A model generated the notes under the pieces. That model searched no databases, was not told the DNA's origin, and saw only the letters and a program-made list of their open reading frames with translations. A stretch of 64,000 nucleotides of DNA, from positions 2,294,001-2,358,000 of the forward strand of contig NZ_AP017977.1 of assembly GCF_000648235.2 (NCBI RefSeq), written 5' to 3'. This stretch comes from Neochlamydia sp. S13 (GTDB lineage: Bacteria > Chlamydiota > Chlamydiia > Chlamydiales > Parachlamydiaceae). Shown here piece after piece: positions 46,332 to 55,458 of this stretch. Each line of letters begins with the position of its first letter. The stretch's first letter is position 1. Position numbers and translations under genes: made by a program.

Positions 46332-46742
46332 TTATACACGCACATGTATTAAGTCGTTCTGGTCCTGTTCGTCTAAATAAACTCTCCATCCATAGGCAAG
46401 ACGTGCAAAGTCTTCCATTAAAAGTGCAAAACTTTGCGCATTCATTTGTTGTAATAAGCCTAAATAATTCAAATCGACATGATATTGGTTTTCATTGACG
46501 GAAAGGAAAGTTTTAATAGAGGCACGACTCCAAGGAGCTTTTCTTGCAATCCCATTCCTTACACTTTTTGGAATAAAATTATCTCCATTATAAACCCTAG
46601 TAGTTAAAAATATTTTCGAAGCCCCATCAAAAACTTTTATTCCTAGCTCATTTTCATTTAACTGGAGATGTAAGACCTGATCGTGATCTAACTTTTGAAA
46701 AATCTTTTTTAGATCCTGCTCAATTATCATAAATTTACCCAA
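46332..46742 (-). CDS. Small acidic protein, possible type III secretion chaperone
   Basis: The 136-residue protein lies directly upstream of the PP2C-like gene in the same direction. Size and layout resemble class I (CesT/SycE-like) chaperones: an N-terminal helix (EQDLKKIFQKLDHDQV), a strand series (LHLQLNENELGIKVF, KIFLTTRVYNG), a central helix, FLSVNENQYHVDLNYLGLL, and a long closing helix (MNAQSFALLMEDFARLAYGW). Such chaperones usually precede their effector gene. The assignment is structural guesswork without a database match. A start at the second Met (MIIEQDL) is equally possible. Confidence 0.65.
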   Translation of the reverse strand: MGKFMIIEQDLKKIFQKLDHDQVLHLQLNENELGIKVFDGASKIFLTTRVYNGDNFIPKSVRNGIARKAPWSRASIKTFLSVNENQYHVDLNYLGLLQQMNAQSFALLMEDFARLAYGWRVYLDEQDQNDLIHVRV

Positions 46743-47071
46743 ACTTTAAAAGATTAAGAAGCAGAAAAATTTACTACTAAGCGATAGAGCTCTTTAATAT
46801 ATTATAATAAATAATACATCTTTATTTCAATTAAACTATACACAAATTAATTTTTTATTAAAAAAACTTTTCTTCAGCATTTTTGTTAAAACAAAGCATT
46901 CTTCTTTTTTTTCAAAACTTATTAAGTTTTCCCGTGAGATAGAGGAATCTTCTTGCCGTTTTTAAAAATAAAGCATTTAGCTACCTTAGGAGTTATCAAA
47001 GATTTACTAGATTCTTTTATAAAATTTTTGATTTTATAGAAGAAATAATCAGCAACTTGCATGCCATTATT
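46743..47071. other. AT-rich spacer
   Basis: No gene is seen in these 329 bases; the promoter of the chaperone-like/PP2C pair is expected at its left end. Confidence 0.4.
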
Positions 47072-47761
47072 TTATGGTATAGCCCAATCAATAGGTTCTT
47101 GTTTTTTGGTGCGCAATATGTCATTGACTTTAGAAAAATGACGGCATCCAAAGAAACCTTGTTGAGCTGCATAAGGCGAGGGATGGGCTGCCATTAAAAT
47201 GTGATGCTTTTTTTCCTCATGGCTAGCAATGATATGACGACATTTCTCTTGCGCCGACTTTCCCCATAAGATAAAAATTAAATTTTCCTTGCCATTTACT
47301 AAATGTTCAATGACCGCATCGGTAAAACGTTCCCAGCCCTTTCCGTGGTGCGACAGGGGCTCCCCTTGCCGAACAGTGAGAGTAGCATTCAATAATAAAA
47401 CACCTTGTTCAGCCCAATGGATTAAGCATCCATGCTTAGGTATAGGTATTTGGACATCTGCATTAAGCTCCTTAATGATATTTTGCAAAGAGGGGGGAGG
47501 ACGGACACCTTCAGGAACGCTAAAAGAAAGTCCATGCGCTTGGCGGGGTCCATGATAGGGATCTTGCCCCATAATAACTACTCTGACAGACTCATACGGC
47601 GTCATGCGAAAAGCGTTAAAGACTAATTCACGTGGGGGAAAGACGTTGAAACCTTGAAATCTTTCTCGTTCTACAAATGCTTCTAATTCTTGTAAATAGG
47701 GCTTTTGTAATTCGTCTTTTAAAGCTTTTTGCCAAGACAATCCAAGTTCAAATCCTGTCAT
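47072..47761 (-). CDS. ung: Uracil-DNA glycosylase, family 1
   Basis: The 229-residue protein has all Ung blocks: the water-activating loop VIMGQDPYHGPRQAHGLSFS (catalytic Asp in GQDPYH), VPEGVRPPPSLQNIIKEL, LLLNATLTVRQ, FILWGKSAQ and the DNA-intercalating HPSPYAAQQGFFG with a His. It removes uracil from DNA as the first step of base excision repair. A ribosome site (AGGAGA) precedes the ATG. It is divergent from the small gene at 47968; I recall ung next to a similar small gene in Chlamydia. Confidence 0.96.
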   Translation of the reverse strand: MTGFELGLSWQKALKDELQKPYLQELEAFVERERFQGFNVFPPRELVFNAFRMTPYESVRVVIMGQDPYHGPRQAHGLSFSVPEGVRPPPSLQNIIKELNADVQIPIPKHGCLIHWAEQGVLLLNATLTVRQGEPLSHHGKGWERFTDAVIEHLVNGKENLIFILWGKSAQEKCRHIIASHEEKKHHILMAAHPSPYAAQQGFFGCRHFSKVNDILRTKKQEPIDWAIP

Positions 47762-47967
47762 AATCTTCTCCTAATTTAAAAGAAATTAACAAACCTTTTC
47801 AAATGTCCCTAGTAAAACTTATAAAGTTTCTTTCCTCTATGCTTTTGATGCTTATCCTAAGCACTAATCTTTTTGCTAAAAAGTTTTCACGGCCCTCTAT
47901 CATCTTTTTAAAAACATTGACGATAAAGGAAGAAGATCTTTATCATATGGCCTTTTAAAGGATACAT

Positions 47968-48222
47968 ATGATGAATATAGCTGAAAACAATTTAATTCGT
48001 TTTATCAATATATCAAAGAAAAAAGATGGAATTTTTGCCAACTTTAAAGTAAAAGGATTGAGAGGGGGTACCTCCTTTAGCGCTTCTATTTCTGTAGATA
48101 TAAGTGCCGCTGAAGTAGACCCAACTGATCCTTTGGAAAAAATTATCGAACATTGTGCTCGTCTGGCTGTCAGAGATTTCAAAAAAACTGAAATGCAATT
48201 TGAAGGCATGACGGCAAATTAA
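47968..48222 (+). CDS. Small conserved hypothetical protein
   Basis: The 84-residue protein, not recognised by family, is predicted as a small alpha/beta fold: two strands (NLIRFINISKKKDGIFANF, KVKGLRGGTSFSASISVDIS) and a helix (PLEKIIEHCARLAVRDFKKT). Translation probably starts at one of two adjacent ATGs (47968 or 47971) after AAAGGA. The opposite strand also has an open frame, but the ribosome site and codon pattern favour this one. It lies 11 bp before tRNA-Pro. Confidence 0.72.
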   Translation: MMNIAENNLIRFINISKKKDGIFANFKVKGLRGGTSFSASISVDISAAEVDPTDPLEKIIEHCARLAVRDFKKTEMQFEGMTAN

Positions 48223-48233
48223 TCATTTCTTAT

Positions 48234-48308
48234 CTGAGTGTAGCGCAGCTTGGCTAGCGCACTTGCATGGGGTGCAAGGGGTCGGAGGTTCGAATCCTCT
48301 CACTCAGA
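48234..48308 (+). tRNA. tRNA-Pro (anticodon GGG)
   Basis: A 75-nt cloverleaf: acceptor ctgagtg/cactcag, D-arm gcgcagcttggctagcgc, anticodon stem cttgc/gcaag with loop atggggt, giving GGG, T-arm ggaggttcgaatcctct. Discriminator A. Confidence 0.94.
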
Positions 48309-48929
48309 TTTTTATTCCTCTTTACTAAAAATTTTTGTATTTAAAAATAATGCAAGCGCATTAAAGCTTTGTTTTTAAATTATTTCTTCCTTTAGTACGC
48401 TGTTTAAGACATTTCATAGATAGACAGCTTCGTTTAAAGATTTCTTCTTTAACTTTTACCGCAATATGCATGAGCCCAAGAGGCTTATCAAGCTATAGAA
48501 ATGCTATTATCGTTGGAAAGATGAGGCTTTTTGAACCACCCTTCATAGATTTATAAGTTAAAAAAATTACGACCTTGCGTGAAGAGATTCTGCGTATAAA
48601 GATTTGATTTTCCCCTTCATGGTAAAGTAGGTAGACTTTTCAAAGCATATAAGAATGCTTATATGGGGAAGATAAAAATTAAAAATTAAGAAGGGAATAA
48701 AGAGACATGTGCTACGACTGCAAAGCAGTGTGGATAAGTAAGGGCTCTTCATATAGCCTTGCTTTATAAGCCTTTAAAACTAGCTTATGGCTACTCAAGA
48801 AAGAGCTTTGCACGTCAAAGTGATAAAAAGCTTAGTCACCTGCCCGGCCCTGAAAAATGCCTCTCTACTTAATGAAAGCGATTTTATAAAGTACAAGGCT
48901 GCATAAGGAGTAGCTGGAAAGTGTATTAT
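48309..48929. other. Spacer with MITE copies
   Basis: No gene is supported between tRNA-Pro and the RlmD-like gene. A full MITE copy occupies about 48810-48928, and a right-end fragment (gacttttcaaagcatataag) lies near 48630-48655. Confidence 0.5.
48810..48928 (+). repeat. MITE-like repeat, copy F
   Basis: Blocks gcttagtcacctgccc, cctctctacttaatgaaagc, gattttataaagtacaagg and gcataaggagtagctggaaa run in the same order as copies B and E. The left terminus is weaker (cacgtcaaagtgataaaaag). It ends 2 bp before the stop codon of the minus-strand methylase gene. Confidence 0.7.
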
Positions 48930-50054
48930 TTATTTTTTCTTAAATTTTGCTACGACTTCTAATTGGTTGGTACCAGGAAAAAATAAATAAGCTTGAGCAC
49001 AGATAAGTTGCCAGCCCTTTGTTAATTCTTTCCAATCGTGTTTAAAAGAGTTCCAACCACAGCTAATATAATGCAGTTCCTGAGGAAATTCATTTTCAAG
49101 CAAAGCACTAAGCAAGGAGCGATCTAAGCCCTTACGTGGAGGATCTACAATGACTACATTTGCATGATTTAATAGTTCTGTATGAGAGGAAGAGGAACCT
49201 GAAACTAAAGAAATATGAGAAAAACCTTGGTGCTGACGAGCTTTTTCAAAAGAAATTTGGGCCCAAGGGTTAATTTCACAGCATTCAATCTTCTCAGCTT
49301 TCTTTGCTAATGAAAAACCTATCACCCCCACGCCAGCGTAGTATTCAACAATTTTTTCCTTAGCTATTAGGCTACTTTTCAAATCATTTAACAACCTTTC
49401 AAATACAGCTAAATTGGCTTGGGCGAAGTTGGCTGGGTGAAAGCAAGCCTTAGCGCCCGCAAGCGTTTCCCACAGGTCTTCTTCGCCTTCTACTAACACC
49501 CATTCTTTGCCAAATATTACATTTGTTCTCTGCTGATTCCAATTAATCCATATTGAATGCCACCCATCGGGATTTAGCTCCCATAAAAGCTTGGCCGCTA
49601 AAAGCTCCTCTCTTCCACCAGAAGCATTTAAAACTAAAGAAAGCTGTACACGTCCGCTTGACCTATTAACAACACACTGGACATAACGCAATAGCCCTTC
49701 CTGAGTGATTTCATTATAAGGCTTGATTTTATAAACCTTGATCCATGTTTTTAATTTTTCAACGGCTTGGTTAATTGAAGGATGATGCACTCGGCATAAG
49801 GGTATATCTACTACTTGATGGGTTCCATTTTCATAGAGGCCGATAAGAGGGTTTTCAGCAGAGCCTCTCACTGCCAGCTTAGCACGGTAACGCCATTTCA
49901 CCACTTGCTCAGAATAGTAATTAAAAGGCACGTTTTGTTCAGAAAAAAAGTTCTGAACTTCTTTCAAAAGAGGGGGATTATCGACATCTTTATTGATTGT
50001 ACAACCTGAACAGATAGCAAAATGAGGACAATGGATATCTTTATAAGTATTCAT
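48930..50054 (-). CDS. RlmD/TrmA-like rRNA or tRNA (uracil-C5) methyltransferase
   Basis: The 374-residue protein begins CPHFAICSGCTIN, the first three Cys of the iron-sulfur cluster of RumA/RlmD-type enzymes. The Rossmann SAM motif is YYAGVGVIGFSLAKKAEK, the C-terminal blocks are VIVDPPRKGLDRSLL and YISCGWNSFKHDW, in which the Cys is the nucleophile. The TRAM domain of full RlmD is absent; with 374 residues it resembles the shorter RlmC/RlmCD-type enzymes. It methylates uracil C5 in 23S rRNA or tRNA; the site cannot be told. The gene reads away from the candidate origin. Confidence 0.88.
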   Translation of the reverse strand: MNTYKDIHCPHFAICSGCTINKDVDNPPLLKEVQNFFSEQNVPFNYYSEQVVKWRYRAKLAVRGSAENPLIGLYENGTHQVVDIPLCRVHHPSINQAVEKLKTWIKVYKIKPYNEITQEGLLRYVQCVVNRSSGRVQLSLVLNASGGREELLAAKLLWELNPDGWHSIWINWNQQRTNVIFGKEWVLVEGEEDLWETLAGAKACFHPANFAQANLAVFERLLNDLKSSLIAKEKIVEYYAGVGVIGFSLAKKAEKIECCEINPWAQISFEKARQHQGFSHISLVSGSSSSHTELLNHANVVIVDPPRKGLDRSLLSALLENEFPQELHYISCGWNSFKHDWKELTKGWQLICAQAYLFFPGTNQLEVVAKFKKK

Positions 50055-50620
50055 AAAAAAATTTGTAAAAAGTGTAAACTAGTTGGTCCTTAGAGCTTTT
50101 TAATAGCTATTCTCCAAAATTTGATATTCAAATACCTGAAGGGAGAATTAGCTACTTGAGGAAAAAGATTATAAGTCTCTTTAGTAGATTAGAGAAAGAA
50201 GATCCATCCATTAGGTCGTTATTTTTTCTCCCCTTATGGATAAGCCACTCTTGAATGTCAAAAAGAATTCTTAGCTTGAAAAGAGCAAAAAAATTTAATT
50301 TTTGAGAAATAAAGGAAAAAAATTTTCTGTTCATAAGTAGGGTAATTTAGGTTCATGAATTTGTGTATAGGCCTGTCGATAAGCTTAAATTGTTATTAAC
50401 TGGCCGCTTTTCAACACTCTATCAACAACTTATCAACAGACTTAGAACAGAAGTAAATAGATAGGGTTATCTACATTTCCACACCTTAAGAGGAAGAAGA
50501 ATAAATTTATTAAGAACTATATTCTTCTTTAGTTTAACTATGCTTAAAATTATTATTTACTTTTCTTGTCTACAAGAATAATCTTGTATTCTTCGTTTTT
50601 TTTTATTATACCTTTAAGCT
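50055..50620. other. Candidate replication origin (oriC)
   Basis: This 566-bp spacer separates divergent genes. It holds six nonamers close to the DnaA box TTATNCACA: TGTCGATAA (50374, inverted), TTTTCAACA (50408), CTATCAACA (50419), TTATCAACA (50430), TTATCTACA (50467) and ATTTCCACA (50475). The first three direct boxes are spaced exactly 11 bp apart. To the right, 50500-50620 is extremely AT-rich, as expected of an unwinding element. Genes to the right on the plus strand look G- and T-rich, whereas plus-strand genes far to the left (recC, recB) look C-rich, as if skew changes sign. No dnaA is nearby, which is normal in chlamydiae. Confidence 0.62.
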
Positions 50621-51304
50621 ATGAATAATTTTTCGCCTGACTATTTTTTTGATCTTACTACCTTTGCGCATGCTAGACTTTTTAAGAGTTGTACTTTTGT
50701 ATGGAATGCTTTGTCTCTTATCCCCTCTTACCTGCAAACTCTTGCGTTAGGAGAAATTGAAGTTCCTGTTCCACAGGGAACTTATTTGGTAAATCCTCAT
50801 TTAATTTCTATTGGTCAAGGTACTATTATTGAACCTGGTGCTTATATTAAAGGTCCTTGTATCATTGGCCAAAATTGTAGTGTGCGTCATGGTGCCTACA
50901 TTCGAGGCAACTTTATTGCTGGAAATGAATGTGTAATTGGCCATGCTACCGAGGTGAAAAATGCTATCATGTTTGATAAAGCTCAAGCTGGCCATTTTGC
51001 TTACCTTGGTGATACCATTTTGGGCTCGCGTGTAAATTTAGGTGCTGGAACAAAATGTGCTAATCTGAGATTAAATCGTCAAAATGTTTCTATCTATTTA
51101 GATGGAGACTTCATTGAAACAGACTTAAAAAAATTTGGTGCTATTATAGGCGATGATTCGCAAGTAGGTTGTAATTCTGTAACCAATCCCGGAACTTTAT
51201 GGGGCAAACAGGTGATCTGTTATCCATGTGTAAATGCAGGAGGATATATAGCTTCCCATCAACTTATTCGCTCATCTCAAAAAGCGATCATTACTCCTCT
51301 TTAA
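50621..51304 (+). CDS. GlmU-like left-handed beta-helix protein
   Basis: The 227-residue protein consists mainly of hexapeptide repeats (IGQGTIIEPGAYIKGPCIIG, NCSVRHGAYIRGNFIAGNEC, VIGHATEVKNAIMF, AHFAYLGDTILGSRVNLGAG) as in the C-terminal domain of GlmU, including the GAGT turn and a late GDDSQVGCNSVTNPGTLWG block. The N-terminal uridylyltransferase domain is absent. In GlmU this domain acetylates glucosamine-1-phosphate. Chlamydiae have such a short protein annotated as GlmU (CT629, from memory), followed by ispA as here. Actual acyl acceptor is unproven. Confidence 0.82.
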   Translation: MNNFSPDYFFDLTTFAHARLFKSCTFVWNALSLIPSYLQTLALGEIEVPVPQGTYLVNPHLISIGQGTIIEPGAYIKGPCIIGQNCSVRHGAYIRGNFIAGNECVIGHATEVKNAIMFDKAQAGHFAYLGDTILGSRVNLGAGTKCANLRLNRQNVSIYLDGDFIETDLKKFGAIIGDDSQVGCNSVTNPGTLWGKQVICYPCVNAGGYIASHQLIRSSQKAIITPL

Positions 51305-51353
51305 AAGTCTTACTATAAAATTTATTATTAAAATTACTTAAAGCTTACTGTCT

Positions 51354-52253
51354 ATGATTAAAAATGATCCTTTTTCTTACATTTTAGCACCCTACCAGCT
51401 CTCTTTCGAATCAAGCTTGCGTCAAGCTATCCCTCTTCTAGGTCCTAAAACAAACTTGCGTGACGTCTGTGAGTATGCCTTAATGAATGGTGGCAAGCGT
51501 TTTCGCCCCTTTTTGGTACTAGTAATTGCTAAAGCTTTGAATGCCTCAGTAGATGTATCTTTTGCAGCTCTTGCTGTTGAGTTTTTCCATACCGCTTCTT
51601 TATTGGCGGACGATTTGCCCTGTATGGATAACGATGATGTGCGAAGGGATAAGCCCAGTGCTCATAAAGTCTATGGAGAATCTCTAGCATTATTAGCTAG
51701 TTATGCTTTAATTGCTTCGGGGTATGAGTTTCTTGCTAAGAATGCAAAAGTACTAAGCTTATCGCGAGTACTTCATTCTGCCCATAGTGATAGAATTTGC
51801 CTTCTTGCTCTAGAAAATTGCTCATTTAATACAGGTCTTTTGGGGGCTACAGGAGGGCAATTTTTAGATATCTATCCTCCTGATCTAAATATAAATACCC
51901 TAAAAGAAATTATTCGGATGAAAACGGGCACTTTATTTGAGATTTCTTTTGTCTTAGGATGGTTATATGGAGGAGGAGCTTTAGATAAACTTACAGATAT
52001 AAAAAAAGCTGCTTATCATTTTGGCATGGCTTTTCAAATTGCTGATGATTTTGGAGATGTCGAGCAAGATGCTCATCAAGGGAAGTTAATCAACTTGGTA
52101 GCCAAGTGTGGTAGAGAAGATGCTTTTAAAATGTTTTTAGAGGAAATAGAGGCGTTTAAAGTGATAAGCCAGCAGCTTAATCTGGATGTCCCTGAGTTAA
52201 GCACTTTATGTGACTTGCTTACTTCACAAATCAATTTGGAAAAAGTTGAATAA
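51354..52253 (+). CDS. ispA: Polyprenyl (geranyl/farnesyl) diphosphate synthase
   Basis: At 299 residues it is a typical short-chain trans-prenyltransferase. The first Asp-rich motif is LADDLPCMDNDDVRRDKP (DDxxxxD form found in bacterial IspA), the second is FQIADDFGDVEQD; GGKRFRPFLVLV carries the Lys-Arg pair that binds IPP. It makes farnesyl or geranylgeranyl diphosphate for undecaprenyl phosphate and quinone chains. It follows the GlmU-like gene by 49 bp, probably one operon, closed by a hairpin terminator. Confidence 0.94.
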   Translation: MIKNDPFSYILAPYQLSFESSLRQAIPLLGPKTNLRDVCEYALMNGGKRFRPFLVLVIAKALNASVDVSFAALAVEFFHTASLLADDLPCMDNDDVRRDKPSAHKVYGESLALLASYALIASGYEFLAKNAKVLSLSRVLHSAHSDRICLLALENCSFNTGLLGATGGQFLDIYPPDLNINTLKEIIRMKTGTLFEISFVLGWLYGGGALDKLTDIKKAAYHFGMAFQIADDFGDVEQDAHQGKLINLVAKCGREDAFKMFLEEIEAFKVISQQLNLDVPELSTLCDLLTSQINLEKVE

Positions 52254-52281
52254 AGCGCGGAAAATCCCGCGCTAGTTTGTT
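52254..52281 (+). terminator. Terminator of the glmU-like/ispA operon
   Basis: A GC-rich hairpin (agcgcgg / ccgcgct, 6-nt loop) directly overlaps the end of ispA and is followed by agtttgttt. It stands out in this AT-rich DNA. Confidence 0.82.
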
Positions 52282-52300
52282 TAGGTGAAACGTAGAGCTT

Positions 52301-53173
52301 TTAATCTTCCTTCAGCAAGTTTGCATAGCGCTCATGAGTCGCTTTTAGCTTAACAAGAATAGTTTTTATTTCCTCTGAAGAGATAGAAGCTTCTTTTAAA
52401 AAACCTTCCGTAAGCTTAATCGCTTTTTTGGATTCTTTTTTTAATGCTTCGGGTTCTAGGTCATTAGCGATTGACTCTAATAACAGGTCCAAGTTATTCC
52501 TTGCCATGAGCGAACTCCTATTCTCTTCATCGCTACTTAAAGGATTGATGTAGTTGCTTAGAGCTTCTCGTAGAACTGTTAATTCTTCATGCAGCTTACC
52601 TGGTAGAATTTTCATCTCTTCTTCTCTATTAAAATCTTTAAGCTTTTTTTCTTGAGCTTGATTGATAAAATCTGTTTCGGCAATTAAAACATCTGCACAA
52701 ATATTATTTAACTGATCTACATTAGTTCCAATCTCATTTAGATAGTTTGCATTTTCTGAATTAAACTTGGTGGTATCAATTTTTTCCAATATCTCATTTA
52801 TCTTCATTGCATGGGTTTTAACCGCTAAGGTTAAAAGATAATTTGCCTGATGAAACGAGTAATTATCTATTTCCTGTTCAGAAGAATTTAATTGGATTTC
52901 TAAATTAGATTCTTGCATCGCACCTTTAAGTTTTATAACACTAGTGCTAAGCAGTCTTAATGTCTCGGAAAACTTATCATTCCTATATTGCTCGCCAGAA
53001 ATCCAATGTCCTGTTCTAATGCTCTTTATCAAGCTATTTAAACTATCCTTAATTATGTTCCATGTATGACCTTTCCATGAGGCGCCTTGCTTAGGCATGC
53101 TATTTAAGCTCCCTAGGATTTTATTCATTTCAAGGTCTTTTACTTCTTCTACTCTGTGCATAGGACTACTCAT
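52301..53173 (-). CDS. Hypothetical helical protein
   Basis: I do not recognise this 290-residue protein. It is almost entirely helical and charged: ETLRLLSTSVIKLKGAMQES, LLTLAVKTHAMKINEILEKI, NYLNEIGTNVDQLNNICADV, KLHEELTVLREALSNYINPL, LDLLLESIANDLEPEALKKE. No signal peptide, membrane segment or long heptad coiled coil. AGGAGATAGAG precedes the ATG. It stands alone, convergent with ispA, at the edge of a decayed IS-rich spacer. An effector or structural role is possible but unsupported. Confidence 0.68.
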   Translation of the reverse strand: MSSPMHRVEEVKDLEMNKILGSLNSMPKQGASWKGHTWNIIKDSLNSLIKSIRTGHWISGEQYRNDKFSETLRLLSTSVIKLKGAMQESNLEIQLNSSEQEIDNYSFHQANYLLTLAVKTHAMKINEILEKIDTTKFNSENANYLNEIGTNVDQLNNICADVLIAETDFINQAQEKKLKDFNREEEMKILPGKLHEELTVLREALSNYINPLSSDEENRSSLMARNNLDLLLESIANDLEPEALKKESKKAIKLTEGFLKEASISSEEIKTILVKLKATHERYANLLKED

Positions 53174-55096
53174 CTCTATCTCCTTAAATTAATAGATTAC
53201 TAATAAAAATATATAATTACATTGTATAATAAACTATCAATTATATGATACATTTATTATTTAATGTTTTATTAAGTTTTGTTTGATATAAGCTAGTTAA
53301 TTAAATAAGATAGGGATTTTAAAATAATAAAAATTAAAAAGATTTGGCAATTGGGATTAATGGCTGTGCCGCGAAATGATGTAGCCCTCCTTCTGTCTAA
53401 AGTGTAGTCTTCTATTATGCTTTGTCATCTAAGTTAGTACCGATTGGCCAGGAGGCATTTTAATTTTTGCCAGCTTATTTATAATCGCTGTTCTAAATAT
53501 ATAATGCTTGTCTCTGACGAGCTAGTTTCCCTGTGCGAGGAGCTTCTGCCGAGAATTTTTTGCCATGTTTTTTAAAGCGAAGACATTCCTGCTCCAGCAA
53601 GCAATCTGCTAAGATAGCAGCAGAGCTTTTTCTAAAGCTGCCTAGCTTTATCGCCTACTCCTAAGCCTTCAACAACTTTTAAAGCATCACTTCTCTTGTT
53701 TTTGTTGGGCTTGCCCGTCTTCTGGCTTTAACCTTCCTCGTCCTGAAGGCACTAAAGAGTCTATATACCTCGCCTGTAAGATAAATGGAACGAAGCTTGC
53801 TTGTAAGCAGCATCTTCATGAACATTCTTTGGTAGCTTAAAGGATCATCTCGTTAGCCACTCAATCATCCGTTTGTTGCTATCTGCTGCTGGTAATTTAC
53901 TTGATAAATAATTTCATGCAGGTCTAGGTAAATAAGTAGCCCCTCGTCTAAATTCTCCATTTGCCGTTATCAGGCTGATGCATTTTCCACTCTTTCTTCG
54001 CTTTACCCTTAGAAGAATCACAGGCTACATCCTGTTGGACGCTTATGACCTAAATTCTTCCAAGCTATTGTCCAAGCTTTTTAGTGCGCCTACAGATGCA
54101 AGTATGGGCTCAGCAAGTAACAAATAGCTCAACGTCGGCAAGGCAATCTATTAAGAAGGACGCATGCGCTTGTAGATGCAAGAAAAGAGCTGACAAGCCC
54201 TCTAGGCATTTTAGGTAATAGTTAATCCATGCCATCATTTACATTTTAAGGGCAGGCTGTCAATAAACTGATTTGCGATCTTTCCCCTTATAAACCGGTT
54301 TATTTTTTAAATAGGGCTGGAAATAGATAATTTACTCGAGCAAATTGTTCGCTTTTAATACTCTTTCAATTACCTCTTTCTGCAATTGAGCATACGATAC
54401 AACACATCATCCTCTTTTCGTTTAGGCTATCCTTTTCCGCAAAGCTATCGCCATCTTTTATAGCCCTTTGTAATTCTGATAGGCACCATTCAACCATTAA
54501 CGGCTAAGTAAATTGCGCCACAGTTTTCAATCGGTTTAAGTTTAAGGGCTATAAGGAGACTGGAAGAAAAGGTGATGGGTAAGAGAAAGCTTAATTGCTT
54601 TGCTAATAGGATAATTGGCTCGGCCTAAAATTAGTAAGCCATGAAGAGAAGATGGTAGCGATTGACCCCTCTGCTCAAGAAGAAACCCTATTTTTTGGCT
54701 ATTTAGGAATTGCAGAATCATTTCTTTGGCTCTCCCTTAACGTAGGTAAACAGCCCTAGCTACATCTATGATTGTTATACTCTCTTTACTTTAACAGCTT
54801 CTAGCCATGTTTCTTTTTTGCCATGGCGCTTAATTCCTTTATTGTAAGATAAGAGGTTACAAATATAATTCCTTCTTTTCCCAACTCTTCTATCTCTATC
54901 GATCTCTTTTTTATTTAGAGTTAGGAAAAGGCTGTTTGTAATCTCAATAATTACACCTTACGTAGTTTTTCTATACAATATTAACATTTATTTAGGACGA
55001 TCGCTTCGCCAGAACTTTGGACAAGCTAGCAAACTTTAATGCAGCTGTAGCCTATAAATAAAGTATCAAGGCAGCTGAAAAAATGGCTAGGTATAG
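53174..55096. other. Gene-free, decayed accessory region
   Basis: No intact gene is visible in 1.9 kb. An IS630 fragment occupies 54365-54880. The part 53400-54300 has a higher GC than other spacers and short coding-like patches on the minus strand (for example SDALKVVEGLGVGDKAR), which suggests a dead gene I cannot name. Confidence 0.5.
54365..54880 (-). pseudogene. IS630-family transposase, C-terminal fragment 2
   Basis: The part 54365-54710 is a diverged copy of 43565-43915 in the same orientation. Minus-strand patches include FLNSQKIGFLLEQRGQSLPS, LILGRANYP, a degenerate LN-IEN block and KRMM-C-VSYAQL. Stops and frame changes are frequent. The homology with the 43-kb copy ends at ggctattta, where that copy meets IS982. 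Confidence 0.65.
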
Positions 55097-55179
55097 TGGC
55101 TCCGCTTTTTTGGACAAAGTTTAAGTAAGAAACTTTCCCTCAGTTTAAAATAAAAACTTAATATTAAAGAGGAAAAGTT

Positions 55180-55458
55180 ATGTCCACAAAAAGAAAAAGA
55201 CACTCGTCGGAGTTCAAAGCAAAAGTTGCATTAGAAGCATTTAAAGGGTTCAAAACCATTAACGAGCTTGCTACAGAATATTCGGTGCATCCAACTCAAA
55301 TTTCTCAATGGAAAAAGCATCTCATAGAAGCTTTACCCGTACTCTTTAGCAGCATGGATAAAGTTAATAAGACAGATCAAAAGTTGGTTGACAACCTTTA
55401 TCAACAGATCGGGCGTTTAAAGGTTGAGTTAGATTGGCTTAAAAAAAAACTATACTGA
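55180..55458 (+). CDS. IS3 OrfA (helix-turn-helix transposase subunit)
   Basis: The 92-residue protein has the IS3 OrfA helix-turn-helix (RHSSEFKAKVALEAFKGFKT, INELATEYSVHPTQISQWKK) and a C-terminal leucine-zipper-like helix (LVDNLYQQIGRLKVELDWLK) that continues into OrfB after frameshifting. AAAGAGGAAAAG precedes the ATG. It binds the inverted repeats. Confidence 0.92.
   Translation: MSTKRKRHSSEFKAKVALEAFKGFKTINELATEYSVHPTQISQWKKHLIEALPVLFSSMDKVNKTDQKLVDNLYQQIGRLKVELDWLKKKLY

Noticed and set aside
47955-48209. Minus-strand frames opposite the small gene at 47968
   Set aside because: The plus-strand frame has an AAAGGA site and a coherent fold pattern; the opposite frames are shadows.
50152-50334. 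60-codon minus-strand frame in the origin-like spacer
   Set aside because: No ribosome site, AT-driven composition, and it lies within the candidate origin region.
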